Positions 8,955-17,551 of a stretch of DNA of 64,000 bases are shown here, in pieces. Each line of letters opens with the position of its first letter. Positions within the stretch are counted from its first letter, which is position 1. The notes beneath the pieces are model-generated. The model was not told the origin of the DNA and made no database searches. It saw only the letters and a list, made by a program, of their open reading frames with translations. Position numbers and translations under genes: made by a program. This stretch comes from Opitutia bacterium. Its GTDB lineage: Bacteria; Verrucomicrobiota; Verrucomicrobiia; Opitutales; Seribacteraceae. Location of the stretch: NCBI GenBank assembly GCA_018675995.1, contig JABGWZ010000269.1:1-64000 (forward strand), read 5' to 3'.

Positions 8955-10784
8955 TTAAATTAGACTATTTAAAGTCCAAAGCAACCAGGCAACGGTTGCA
9001 TATAATGGAAATGCCATTGCCTGCTTCAATGTGTCCATCCATGCTCCAGGCTTAGGTAAGCGGCTTATCAACTTTGGATAAACCGAAAGCAATAGGTACG
9101 GTGTGGATAACCCAAAGGCTATACTTGTAAATACGATTATAGATGACAACCATGGCATCGCCAAAGCTGCTCCCACAGCCACACCCAGAAACGGAGCCAT
9201 GCATGGAGTGGCAACCACTGTGGCTAAAAAGCCGGAAAAGAAAGATCCCAGGTAACCCGATTTTTGAGATAACTTTCCACCCACCCCGGTCATAGACATA
9301 CCGATGTCAAAAACTCCGCTCAAATTGAGTGCAAAAATGAAAAGAAATACAGCCAAGACAAAAACGAAAATAGGCTCCTGTAGTTGAAAACCCCAACCTA
9401 TATCATCTCCAAGGCTTTCCCGCAACCCAAGCAATACCCCAACCAAAATCCAAAAAGAAAGAATCACACCAAGTGTAAAAACCACGCCATGCATCCGAAT
9501 TTTCTTTGGATTTTCTCCTGCTTGCTTAACAAAAGACATAATCTTTAACCCAATTACAGGAAAAACGCAGGGCATAAGATTAAGAATTACACCACCAATG
9601 AAAGCAAATCCAAGAATTCCCCAAAAACTGGCTACCTCAGTTTGAAAAAAAGATTCTTCGCCCTCAAGTGTATTAAGGACAATTTCAGTGGTTAAAATTT
9701 CTGGTAACAAAACGCCCTCGCTATCCGATCCATCAGACACCTGTGGCGGATGGTAAATATATAAAGGAACGCCTTCTCGTCCGTATTTTTGGAGAGTATT
9801 CAAAATGACTGGGCCTCGTTTCGTCCAGTCTGCCTGTAATGCAACCACACCCAACTCATGAAACTTCTCAATAATGGACTCTTCTTTATAAACCCGTTTA
9901 TTAATTTGGCATGATGCACACCAACGGGCGGTAAAATCAATAAATATAGCTCGCCCCTGAGAAAGTAATAACTCCTCTTTTTCAGGGCTCCATTTCTCCC
10001 AGTTGATTTGCACGCCCTTATCGATGGTCTTACCTGGGAAACCCACCCATACACCAAGAGCAAGTAGAACAAAAGCAAGCAATTTTGATAAGGTGACCGA
10101 TCTGGATGATTTAAGAATATGGCTCGTTTTTCCGTACAACCAAATACCCATGGCAACAAGAATGAGTCCAAACATAACCATTAGTTGGTTTAATCCGGTT
10201 TCAATTTCGGGGGTAGATAGAATTTGCTTAGGGGAAACTGGAGAAATTGGGTCCTGACTATCAACTTCCTTGAGATCAAAATTATTTAAAATAGTTTTAG
10301 ACGAAATTGGAATTTCCAAACGAAAATTCTGTTCATAAGGAATACAACTTTCCGGACTGCAAACTAAAGCTGAAAAAGTTCCTTTCAGAATAATTAAATC
10401 ATTTTCGAAACTTGTATTTGCAGTGGTCTCAAAATCAGACTTAAGGAAAAAGTTCCCTTTATGTACAAAGCTAATAGTGCCATCAGATTCATATGATATT
10501 GGCTTAGGAAAAACGGGATTAGATATTTGAACCCCCTTTGGAAGATCCCATTCTATAGTAGTGGGGTATCCGCTTTCACCGGCAGGGTTTGAATAAATAT
10601 GCCAACCATCAGCAAGATTCACTTCCACTATGACAAGGGATCCGTCTCCAACTTTTATACTCTTCGCTTCAGCCGTAATTGATGCATCAATGAGATCGTC
10701 AACCTGCTGGCCAAACCCGAATTGATTAAGTACACAGAAAATTAATAAATTTAATCTCCAATGAAATGAAGCCAGTCTTGGCAT
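8955..10784 (-). CDS. DsbD-family thiol:disulfide interchange protein with permuted domains
   Basis: A 609-residue protein that carries electrons from cytoplasmic thioredoxin to periplasmic thiols. After a signal peptide it has an alpha domain (about 28-165, Cys142/Cys147 in VCSPESC), two membrane helices (199-217, 233-250), a thioredoxin gamma domain (about 262-345, WCASC Cys289/Cys292), and then six membrane helices (about 385-609) with Cys406 (NLMPCVFPV) and Cys528 (TPCMAPF). All six redox cysteines of DsbD are present, but canonical proteins run alpha, beta membrane domain, gamma. Here the last two membrane helices plus gamma come before the first six. The protein ends at WLLWTLNSLI, where canonical proteins continue into the last helices. 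It lies 18 bases after the HTH/vWA gene in a presumed rsmE operon. Confidence 0.85.
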   Translation of the reverse strand: MPRLASFHWRLNLLIFCVLNQFGFGQQVDDLIDASITAEAKSIKVGDGSLVIVEVNLADGWHIYSNPAGESGYPTTIEWDLPKGVQISNPVFPKPISYESDGTISFVHKGNFFLKSDFETTANTSFENDLIILKGTFSALVCSPESCIPYEQNFRLEIPISSKTILNNFDLKEVDSQDPISPVSPKQILSTPEIETGLNQLMVMFGLILVAMGIWLYGKTSHILKSSRSVTLSKLLAFVLLALGVWVGFPGKTIDKGVQINWEKWSPEKEELLLSQGRAIFIDFTARWCASCQINKRVYKEESIIEKFHELGVVALQADWTKRGPVILNTLQKYGREGVPLYIYHPPQVSDGSDSEGVLLPEILTTEIVLNTLEGEESFFQTEVASFWGILGFAFIGGVILNLMPCVFPVIGLKIMSFVKQAGENPKKIRMHGVVFTLGVILSFWILVGVLLGLRESLGDDIGWGFQLQEPIFVFVLAVFLFIFALNLSGVFDIGMSMTGVGGKLSQKSGYLGSFFSGFLATVVATPCMAPFLGVAVGAALAMPWLSSIIVFTSIAFGLSTPYLLLSVYPKLISRLPKPGAWMDTLKQAMAFPLYATVAWLLWTLNSLI

Positions 10785-10802
10785 AGCAATAGAGGGATCG
10801 TC

Positions 10803-12242
10803 TTAGGGTAAAAATAAGTTTTCCTGAAACGTTCCCCTCGAGCTCTCGGCAAATTCCTTGGCCGATGCAGAGAGAGAGGATGGCCAGCTTGTGTATTTAG
10901 GCAGACTGAGTATGAAATGCGTTTTTGGAATTTCATCAAAGCCCACCTCCAAGCTAGAAATAAAATTCTCAAATGTAACCCCCCATGGAAGTTCATCGTA
11001 AATAATTTTACTGCCCCCCTTCATTGATATTCCTAATTTTGCCAAAGCCATTTTTTCAGCTTCCTGCTCACTCGATGGAAGTAAATCAACCGGTGTAATC
11101 GCATAGAACCATTTCATTGCAGTTTCTCTCGTCAAGGAGCTTACAGATGTTGAACTTGTAAATGAAGTAGTGAACCTTTCAAAATTAATATTACCTAATC
11201 CACCGTAATGGGAACGGGGAACCTCAGCACGGTCGAAATCGGGGAGGTTGCCGGAAATTACGAAAACAAGATCTGGATCAAAACTGATAGCAGTGCTTAA
11301 TGCGTACCATGGCCCAACAATCCCAATCGATGGTTTTGTGTAAAGAACTTCTTTGGGATAATATTGGTTTCGTTCCACTTTTATTGATTCTTTGGTTTCG
11401 CCCAAGCTGTTAATCCAATCCTCCGCATATTTCTTATTTTCTTTTGATGCTTTGAGAATAGTTGGACCTAAGGCTGATGCTTCTCTTAAATTCCAATACA
11501 TCACAAGGTTGAAATAGGCGTTGGGAGATAGGCTGAGAATTGATGAAATAAGACCCTTCTTAATTTTGTTAAATTGGATAACAGATTCTTTACTTTCGAG
11601 CACATATGTGCCTACATCGAGGAGGTAAACTACATGCCGACCGTCATAAGTCTTGCCAAGAAAACTTACATCCTTAGGAAGATCAGGTGCATCTAGTTGT
11701 GGTAAAATAGATGGCTTTTTAAAAAGTTCTGACCTGGGATTTGGTTGATCTGAACGATATTTCCCGGAATTTGGCACTGGATCGGATGGTTCATTTGCAA
11801 TTGGAGCCTCAAACTTAACTTCCTCAGGAACAGTTTTCGCAGAGAAAAGAGGTTCACTTAACGGAGGGACCTCAGAAACACTGACAATTGGTTGATCCAA
11901 TGGGTTTTCAGTTTTGCCAAGCCATAAACTTTCCAACTTAAGATCATTTAATATGATATAATAAGCCCCAAACGCAATGAGACCCATATTGATTAGAATG
12001 CTCATAAAGAGCAGGATATTAGATCCCTTACTTCTCTTTACTCGTTTTGACCGAACCGTTGATTTTGAAGCTAGAGAAGATTCAAATAGCTTGCCACCAT
12101 TTTGAATTAAATGATCGTGCCATTTTTGAAACTCTTCCTCAGGCACACCATACTTTTTGCTCTGCTCACTTTTAGAAACATTGCGAATAATCGACTCAAG
12201 GACGATTCTTAGTTTTTGCTCTCCTGAAAATTCGTTGGCCAT
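10803..12242 (-). CDS. Membrane protein with transposase-type HTH and a degenerate vWA-like domain
   Basis: 479 residues from the preferred ATG at 12242 (MANEFSGEQKLR). The longer ORF start would overlap rsmE by 38 bases. Residues about 4-50 (FSGEQKLRIVLESI, then SKKYGVPEEEFQKWHDHLI) look like the helix-turn-helix of IS3/IS66-type transposase OrfA proteins. A basic linker and one membrane helix (about 72-92) follow, then a Pro-rich stretch. A region starting GRHVVYLLDVGTYV resembles a von Willebrand factor A strand, but its metal site lacks the DxSxS pattern. The HTH would be cytoplasmic and the rest periplasmic. It sits between rsmE (13-base gap) and the dsbD-like gene. Function unknown; the domain calls are by eye and tentative. 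Confidence 0.6.
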   Translation of the reverse strand: MANEFSGEQKLRIVLESIIRNVSKSEQSKKYGVPEEEFQKWHDHLIQNGGKLFESSLASKSTVRSKRVKRSKGSNILLFMSILINMGLIAFGAYYIILNDLKLESLWLGKTENPLDQPIVSVSEVPPLSEPLFSAKTVPEEVKFEAPIANEPSDPVPNSGKYRSDQPNPRSELFKKPSILPQLDAPDLPKDVSFLGKTYDGRHVVYLLDVGTYVLESKESVIQFNKIKKGLISSILSLSPNAYFNLVMYWNLREASALGPTILKASKENKKYAEDWINSLGETKESIKVERNQYYPKEVLYTKPSIGIVGPWYALSTAISFDPDLVFVISGNLPDFDRAEVPRSHYGGLGNINFERFTTSFTSSTSVSSLTRETAMKWFYAITPVDLLPSSEQEAEKMALAKLGISMKGGSKIIYDELPWGVTFENFISSLEVGFDEIPKTHFILSLPKYTSWPSSLSASAKEFAESSRGTFQENLFLP

Positions 12243-12255
12243 TAGAGTTGTATTA

Positions 12256-12993
12256 TTAAACGATGAACCTTTCGCGCGCAACAGCCAAACCACTCAACGC
12301 AGCAGTCTCTACCCGCAATGTATTCTTCCCTAAAGTGAAGAAAGAAAAACCACTTTCCTTGGCTAAATCCTCTTCACCTTGGCTCCACCCACCCTCCGGT
12401 CCAATAAAAATTGTGATTATTGAAACCCGAGAAAAAGAGATATCTTCACACTTTTCAGCGAAAGAAGACAAACTACCAAATAGCACTACTTCCTTGTCAT
12501 CCATTTTCTCAAGGTGATTTGAAAACCTCACCGGTGTATCAAATACGGGGATCCACGGGTTTCCAGACTGCTTACAGGCTTCTCGGGCAATTTTTTCCCA
12601 TTTTTGTATTTTATTCAGAATATTGCTGTCCTTTAATTTAGCTTCAGTCCTATCCGTAAGGAGGGGAAACAAGCGGTCTACTCCCAACTCAGTTAATGGG
12701 CGGATCATATCTTCCCATCGATTTCCCTTAAGTAAGGAAATTCCCATTTGAAAGAAAGGTTTCGGCCTTGGAGCAAGCCTCTTTTCCAAAACAGCTAATT
12801 GAACACTCCTTTTAGCTACTTTTTCTATCTTAGTTTTATAAACAGCACCCTGTCCATTTAAGGCTTCAACATCGTCACCTTCTCCCAATCGTAAGACTTT
12901 GAGGAGATGATGACTTTCGACTTCATCCAAATGAATCGTACTCTCATTAGCTGCGGAAATTTGTTCAAAAAAAGTTCTGATTGTGCGGGACAT
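12256..12993 (-). CDS. rsmE: 16S rRNA m3U1498 methyltransferase
   Basis: 245 residues, normal RsmE length. The N-terminal PUA-like domain (HLDEVESHHLLKVLRLGEGD) precedes a SPOUT knot domain with the SAM-binding motifs FIGPEGGWSQGE and LGKNTLRVETAA, the standard RsmE signatures. It methylates N3 of U1498 in 16S rRNA. It is the first gene of a minus-strand group that continues into the HTH/vWA and dsbD-like genes. A second, more divergent RsmE-family gene lies 0.7 kb upstream at 13657-14394. Confidence 0.9.
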   Translation of the reverse strand: MSRTIRTFFEQISAANESTIHLDEVESHHLLKVLRLGEGDDVEALNGQGAVYKTKIEKVAKRSVQLAVLEKRLAPRPKPFFQMGISLLKGNRWEDMIRPLTELGVDRLFPLLTDRTEAKLKDSNILNKIQKWEKIAREACKQSGNPWIPVFDTPVRFSNHLEKMDDKEVVLFGSLSSFAEKCEDISFSRVSIITIFIGPEGGWSQGEEDLAKESGFSFFTLGKNTLRVETAALSGLAVARERFIV

Positions 12994-13090
12994 ATTAGTT
13001 GTTTAAAGAAAAAGAGTTCCATTTGGCAATCTTCCTGTACCCTGAATATTATGAATAAAGTTTTTAAATCCTACAAGCAGTCAACTCCCA

Positions 13091-13660
13091 ATGAGAATTA
13101 GTGGAGGACAAGCAAAGGGAATTCCGTTACATGTTCCCAAAGGTGTAAATTTAAGACCGGCCACAGAAGCAAACCGAGAAAGATTATTTTCATCCTTGGG
13201 CGAAAGTATTATCCAAGCATCTTTTCTTGATTTATTTGCCGGAACTGGATCGTATGGACTAGAAGCCATTAGCCGGGGGGCACAAGACGGAGTTTTTGTA
13301 GAGAACAATCGAAAGGCACAAAGCTCCCTCAAAAATAATTTAGCTAAGGTATGTAAAAGTGCTCATGTCAACCCAAGCTGTGGAACCGTTCAGTGCCGAG
13401 ATGTTATAGAATTCCTCAAAAATGAAAACCAATCATTTGACCTAGTTTTCCTTGACCCCCCCTACCCTTTGTTTCCAAAAATTGGAAATCTACTTTTTGA
13501 AATAATCAGGGAAAAAGAGATATTGAAAAAAGATGGTCTCCTCATTCACGAAGCACCATCGGAGGCAGATGATAATTTCACTGGATGGAAAATCCTCAGA
13601 AAAACTGGCAAAAGTAAAAGAGGGTCACCCCAGTTTCGATTCTTTCAATTATTGGATTAG
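13091..13660 (+). CDS. rsmD: 16S rRNA (guanine966-N2)-methyltransferase
   Basis: 189 residues, typical for RsmD. MRISGGQAKGIPLHVP and RPATEANRERLFSSL are the family N-terminus (usually RPTTDRVREALFN). LDLFAGTGSYGLEAISRGA is the SAM-binding motif I, and DLVFLDPPY is the amino-methyltransferase catalytic motif IV. It modifies G966 during 30S assembly. It is the only plus-strand gene among minus-strand neighbours, and its last four bases overlap the end of the convergent RsmE-like gene. Confidence 0.92.
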   Translation: MRISGGQAKGIPLHVPKGVNLRPATEANRERLFSSLGESIIQASFLDLFAGTGSYGLEAISRGAQDGVFVENNRKAQSSLKNNLAKVCKSAHVNPSCGTVQCRDVIEFLKNENQSFDLVFLDPPYPLFPKIGNLLFEIIREKEILKKDGLLIHEAPSEADDNFTGWKILRKTGKSKRGSPQFRFFQLLD

Positions 13661-14394
13661 GGGTTCCAAAATTGCCCGACAACCTGACTCAAGGAAGCAA
13701 CAACAGCTGTTTCCTGCCTGAGAACTCGAGATCCCATTGAAAGCAAAGTAAAATCTTGGTTCCGTAATTGATCTCTTTCAGATTTGGACCAACCCCGTTC
13801 TGGACCAACCGCAAGTGTAAAATGATCGAATTTATTCAAAATCATAGAACAGATTGCTTTTTTACTTTCATAATTATCCATCGCTATACGACAGGATTGC
13901 CCAGGTTGAGCGATTAGGCAGTCGCTCAGATCCTTCCAAACTTCACACACAGGTATATGGGTCGAGAAAGACTGCTCAGCCCCTTTTTTAATTTTATCCC
14001 GCCACTCGCCGGTTTCCCACAACCGGCTCTTTCGGTAAGAATTTTCCGACTTATCAGCCCCAAAAAAATGTATTTCTTTCACTCCCATCGAGGTGGCTTG
14101 ATCAAGAATTTTCCGACAAGTTTGCGGTCGTGACAACCCCACAATTAAGTTGACCGGAAAGTGATCACTTGAATCACCCTCATTCCATTTGACCGACATC
14201 CTCAGAGAAACTTTCGACTTTTCAAGCAGCTTAGCTTTTCCTTTCGGACCATTTAGAACCCCTACATCCAATTCACTCCCAACCTCCAATTTTAAAACCT
14301 TAACCACATGCTCAGCAATTTTCCCGTCGATAGGAAATTCGAAAAAAGGGAGTTTCTCATCGAGAAGAATAATATTCAATTCATGCAGAGCCAA
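13657..14394 (-). CDS. Second RsmE-family rRNA methyltransferase
   Basis: 245 residues with the RsmE arrangement: an N-terminal PUA-like part (IDGKIAEHVVKVLKLEVG) and SPOUT motifs TLAVGPERGWSKSE and LLSMGSRVLRQETAV. It differs clearly from the rsmE at 12256, with GPERG replacing GPEGG, LSRPQTCRKILDQATSMGV in the middle, and low overall similarity. Two RsmE-type proteins so close together suggest that one modifies a different uridine, or is an old transfer that was kept. The N-terminus overlaps the end of the upstream GH13 gene by 19 bases, so the two may be co-transcribed. Confidence 0.8.
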   Translation of the reverse strand: MALHELNIILLDEKLPFFEFPIDGKIAEHVVKVLKLEVGSELDVGVLNGPKGKAKLLEKSKVSLRMSVKWNEGDSSDHFPVNLIVGLSRPQTCRKILDQATSMGVKEIHFFGADKSENSYRKSRLWETGEWRDKIKKGAEQSFSTHIPVCEVWKDLSDCLIAQPGQSCRIAMDNYESKKAICSMILNKFDHFTLAVGPERGWSKSERDQLRNQDFTLLSMGSRVLRQETAVVASLSQVVGQFWNP

Positions 14395-16136
14395 AGGGCT
14401 TGGTATGGGCGCAATGTCAGATTACCCTCTTCAAGAATTAACTCGCCACCTTTAATTAAATCTCTTGCTTTCTCGTTAGGAAAATAAGTAAGGACAATTT
14501 CTTTTTTCTTAATCTCAACCTCCTCACTCGAAAAATTAAAAAGACAAAGAATCGTCTGATTTCCATCCACTGACTTTCGTTCCAAGGCGAAAACTTTTTT
14601 CCCAAAATCTAAAATTTCTTGTGTAGCATCAGGATGAAATGCCGGACAGGATGCCCTTCTACGTAAAACACGGGTATACCATTCAAATATTCCACCGGAA
14701 TTCTCTTCTTGATTTTTCAGTAGATCATTTAATTCCTCACGATCCCACTTCCTTCGATTTATCCTTCGATTTTGTCCACTTTCCTTTACGCCTTTGTCGT
14801 AATTTGGGGTTCCACAAAGAGAGTGAAAATAAACCGCGGGAATCCCCTTCATCGCAAGGGCAATTGCTTGGGAACATAAAAACCTTTTTTTTCCCAGATT
14901 GGTATTCTTTTTATTGGAAAGTGCACCATAAAAAGTGGCATTTAATTCGTAAGGGAATTCTGAACCGTCTTCCATTTTACGCATCGATACCCTGCCCCCT
15001 GTACTTTTTATTTCTTCAGCTAAATCCAAGATCTCCTTCGTTGGCAGAATACCCTCAAGCGGCCGAACCCCGATCCCATCGTGACTGGCAGTAAAGTTTA
15101 GAAAATGACAGCCTTTGGGAGGCGGAGCTAAGTTTGTCGCCCAGTCCGAGACATGCTCTGCAGTTCCACGCAGCAAACCGTGAAGCAAAAGCGGAGGCAG
15201 AGAAAATTGGTAAACGGCATGGGCTTCATCCCCCTTACCAAAATAAGAAATATTTTCTTTGTGAGGAACATTTGTCTCTGTAAGAATAAGAACCTCTGGT
15301 GCAACCACATCTATTACATTTCTAATCAACTTAATAACCTCGTGTGTTTCCGGTAAGTGTAAACAGTTCGTGCCAATTTTTTTCCACAAAAATGCCACAG
15401 CATCAAGACGCAAAATTCGACATCCGAGAGACGCATAGAACATGATAATGTCAAGGAACTCAAACAATAGGTCCGGGCATGTCCAGTCCAAGTCTACCTG
15501 ATCCGCACTAAATGTTGTCCACACTTGCCTCTCTCCGATACGAGTTTGATAGGGGGTAAGAAGTGGACTTGCTCGAGGTCTAACAACTGATGAGAGATCT
15601 GCCTCCTCATCCCCTTCCATAATATAATTTCGTCCAGGTTCAACACCGGAAATATACTCCTTAAACCATGGGCTTTTCGATGAGCAATGATTAAGTACTA
15701 GATCAAACATTAACTCAAATTCCTCAGATAAACGAGAGACATCATCCCAATTTCCATATCGCTCATCAACCTCCCGATAGTCGACAACCGAGAATCCATC
15801 ATCCGAAGTCCATGGATAAAAAGGCAAAATATGAATGGCGGAAAAAGCGCCTTTAAGGTTTGCAGTACAAAATTCCTTGAGTGAATGGAGTGAATTTTCT
15901 CCCTGACTTGTAACCATATCCGCATAAGTGATAAGTACAGAATCTTTCTGAGAGAGAGGCTTTGCTGAAAGTGATGTCCTGTTTTTACCTACTCCATAGC
16001 GTCCGATCATTCGGTAAAACCGCTCAAGTAAATCGTCCGCTCTTTCCACACCGTAAAGTTTGGTGAATCTCTTACGGATCGTTTTTAGCTTAGCGATGGA
16101 AACATGCTTATGTGATGATGATGTGGCTGAGATCAT
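14376..16136 (-). CDS. GH13_18 glucoside phosphorylase, probably glucosylglycerate phosphorylase
   Basis: 586 residues with the sucrose-phosphorylase-type TIM barrel: HILPFYPWTSDDGFSVVDY near the start, nucleophile Asp245 (LRLDAVAF), acid/base Glu287 (LTETNVPH) and stabiliser Asp353 (ASHDGIGVRP). GH13_18 enzymes reversibly split an alpha-glucoside with phosphate, giving glucose-1-phosphate. The family contains sucrose, sucrose-6-phosphate and glucosylglycerate phosphorylases; E. coli YcjM belongs to the last group. Because it lies next to gpgS and two GT4 genes, glucosylglycerate is the most likely substrate, giving a recycling route for the solute. This assignment rests on context, and sucrose cannot be excluded. 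No signal peptide, so cytoplasmic. Confidence 0.85.
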   Translation of the reverse strand: MISATSSSHKHVSIAKLKTIRKRFTKLYGVERADDLLERFYRMIGRYGVGKNRTSLSAKPLSQKDSVLITYADMVTSQGENSLHSLKEFCTANLKGAFSAIHILPFYPWTSDDGFSVVDYREVDERYGNWDDVSRLSEEFELMFDLVLNHCSSKSPWFKEYISGVEPGRNYIMEGDEEADLSSVVRPRASPLLTPYQTRIGERQVWTTFSADQVDLDWTCPDLLFEFLDIIMFYASLGCRILRLDAVAFLWKKIGTNCLHLPETHEVIKLIRNVIDVVAPEVLILTETNVPHKENISYFGKGDEAHAVYQFSLPPLLLHGLLRGTAEHVSDWATNLAPPPKGCHFLNFTASHDGIGVRPLEGILPTKEILDLAEEIKSTGGRVSMRKMEDGSEFPYELNATFYGALSNKKNTNLGKKRFLCSQAIALAMKGIPAVYFHSLCGTPNYDKGVKESGQNRRINRRKWDREELNDLLKNQEENSGGIFEWYTRVLRRRASCPAFHPDATQEILDFGKKVFALERKSVDGNQTILCLFNFSSEEVEIKKKEIVLTYFPNEKARDLIKGGELILEEGNLTLRPYQALWLCMN

Positions 16137-16141
16137 GTTAT

Positions 16142-17398
16142 TTAATAACCAGTTATGCTAGCAATAAAAGCACGCAAGTTACTGCGAACTACGGAATAAG
16201 AATAAAACTGTCGGGCCACCTCATAATTATGGTCAACAATATCGCGGCGCAAATTTGCATCCAGAAGAATTTGCTTGACCCGCTTGGCAACAGTAGGAGT
16301 TACAAAGCCATCCATGGTTAGCAGACGAAAACCCTTAGGCTCAATATCACGAACAAAGATTGAGTACCGGTTAATCAGAACCGGTTTACGGAAATAAATT
16401 GCTTCCAAAAGTGCATTGCCAAATCCTTCGTACAAACTTGGGTAAGTAACAAAATCAGCATGCAAGTAGAGATCCCATAGAGTATAAATTTTCTTCCCCT
16501 CCGAATCTCGTTGCCTAACTTCCCCAACTCGGTCAGCTACAACTCGCATATCAACACCCTCCTCTTTAGCAAGTTGCTCAAGCATTCCAAGATACTCATA
16601 TCCTTCATCTCCAGCTTCATGTGAGATAACAAGTTTACAGCGGGGGTCTTTTAGCAGGCTGACCAACTTTATGGCCTGCTCAATTCCCTTCCTTGGAACA
16701 ACACGGGTCGGTTGAAGTATAAAAAAATCATCGTCCGCCAATCCAAGTTCGGCCCTAACATCAGATGCATAATCGTCCATGCGATCGGGCGGGTTATCAA
16801 AATCAAAAACATTAGGAATTACAAGTGATGATAATCCCTTTCGCAATGCAAGTTGCTCCTGAGCTTCCTGGTTAATAACAACATTTCGCATGTTTGGGAA
16901 TTTTGGAGGAAAACTCATATCGAGGTATTCTGGTACTGAATTTACCGAAAAGCGGGTTCGCTCCCAGGAAAAATCGTGATGATGAGCAATAGCAGGTATC
17001 TGAGTTTCAGAAAGAAATTCTGTTAAAGCAATGCCTAGCGGAACATGCATAGGGATGGCTAAACAATTTTGGGGTATCAGTATATCGATATCATACTTCT
17101 CCACAAATCGATAAAGCGTGCTTTTTAAATAGTCAACTAGGTCCCTTATTCTTTCAGATACAAAACGGTCTCTTTGTCCTGAGCCCCAAATTCTTTCATT
17201 AATCCACTTATTCTCCGAAAAACCAAAATAAGCTTCAGGCACAACAAAACTAATATCTGGATCCCGGTCGCTTTGCCCACTATACCAGTAGCTAATGTGA
17301 CGATCCTCCCATAAAACTTCCGCCCACTTTGCACTCTCGAGCGAGACTCCGTCTTGACCTGCAAACCGTGTGGAAATGAACCCAATATTTTTTGACAT
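16142..17398 (-). CDS. GT4 glycosyltransferase, possible MggA-type enzyme for mannosylglucosyl-(phospho)glycerate
   Basis: 418 residues from ATG at 17398 ([20 protein letters not shown]). The longer ORF start is rejected because the added residues do not resemble the family. The GT-B fold is shown by the N-terminal GxDGVSLE loop, by [18 protein letters not shown] in the donor half, and by the EX7E motif in [19 protein letters not shown]. It lies 5 bases upstream of the GH13 phosphorylase on the same strand and is divergent from the gpgS operon. Planctomycetes and Petrotoga use a GT4 enzyme, MggA, after GpgS to add mannose; this protein or the GT at 19741 could do that. Donor and acceptor cannot be read from the sequence. 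Confidence 0.72.
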   Translation of the reverse strand: MSKNIGFISTRFAGQDGVSLESAKWAEVLWEDRHISYWYSGQSDRDPDISFVVPEAYFGFSENKWINERIWGSGQRDRFVSERIRDLVDYLKSTLYRFVEKYDIDILIPQNCLAIPMHVPLGIALTEFLSETQIPAIAHHHDFSWERTRFSVNSVPEYLDMSFPPKFPNMRNVVINQEAQEQLALRKGLSSLVIPNVFDFDNPPDRMDDYASDVRAELGLADDDFFILQPTRVVPRKGIEQAIKLVSLLKDPRCKLVISHEAGDEGYEYLGMLEQLAKEEGVDMRVVADRVGEVRQRDSEGKKIYTLWDLYLHADFVTYPSLYEGFGNALLEAIYFRKPVLINRYSIFVRDIEPKGFRLLTMDGFVTPTVAKRVKQILLDANLRRDIVDHNYEVARQFYSYSVVRSNLRAFIASITGY

Positions 17399-17411
17399 TT
17401 TAATTAAATTC

Positions 17412-17426
17412 TTGGTTATATACCAA
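17412..17426. promoter_or_regulatory. Palindrome in the divergent solute-locus promoter region
   Basis: TTGGTTATATACCAA has 5-bp perfect arms (TTGGT/ACCAA). It lies 14 bases before the GT4 start and upstream of the leftmost gpgS-operon reading frame. It could be an operator shared by both divergent transcripts; no regulator gene is adjacent. Confidence 0.25.
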
Positions 17427-17465
17427 ATTTTAAACTTATTATAAAATATACCTTCTGGAGGAACC

Positions 17466-17522
17466 ATGTTATTTTTTCAATTAATAAAAGAAAAAATACA
17501 GATTGTCGTGGCAAGATTTTGA
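17466..17522 (+). CDS. Possible 18-codon leader peptide ahead of the M20-like gene
   Basis: TGGAGGAACC directly precedes ATG at 17466, one of the better Shine-Dalgarno sequences in a window where such motifs are rare. The frame encodes [18 protein letters not shown] and stops at TGA 17520-17522. That stop overlaps a TTG (17519) that opens the longest form of the M20-like ORF. This could be a leader peptide that couples translation, or the original N-terminus of the M20 gene displaced by a frameshift. Too short to be sure it is translated. Confidence 0.3.
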   Translation: MLFFQLIKEKIQIVVARF

Positions 17523-17551
17523 AATATGCCTTAAAGCGTTTGTCACATATT

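Noticed and set aside
8947-8980. AT-rich inverted repeat CTTTAAAT/ATTTAAAG after the second glnK as a terminator
   Set aside because: The stem is short and AT-only with no T-run, and it overlaps the end of the convergent dsbD-like gene.
10803-12242. An insertion sequence based on the transposase-like HTH
   Set aside because: No DDE catalytic domain, terminal inverted repeats or target duplication; the HTH is fused to a membrane protein.
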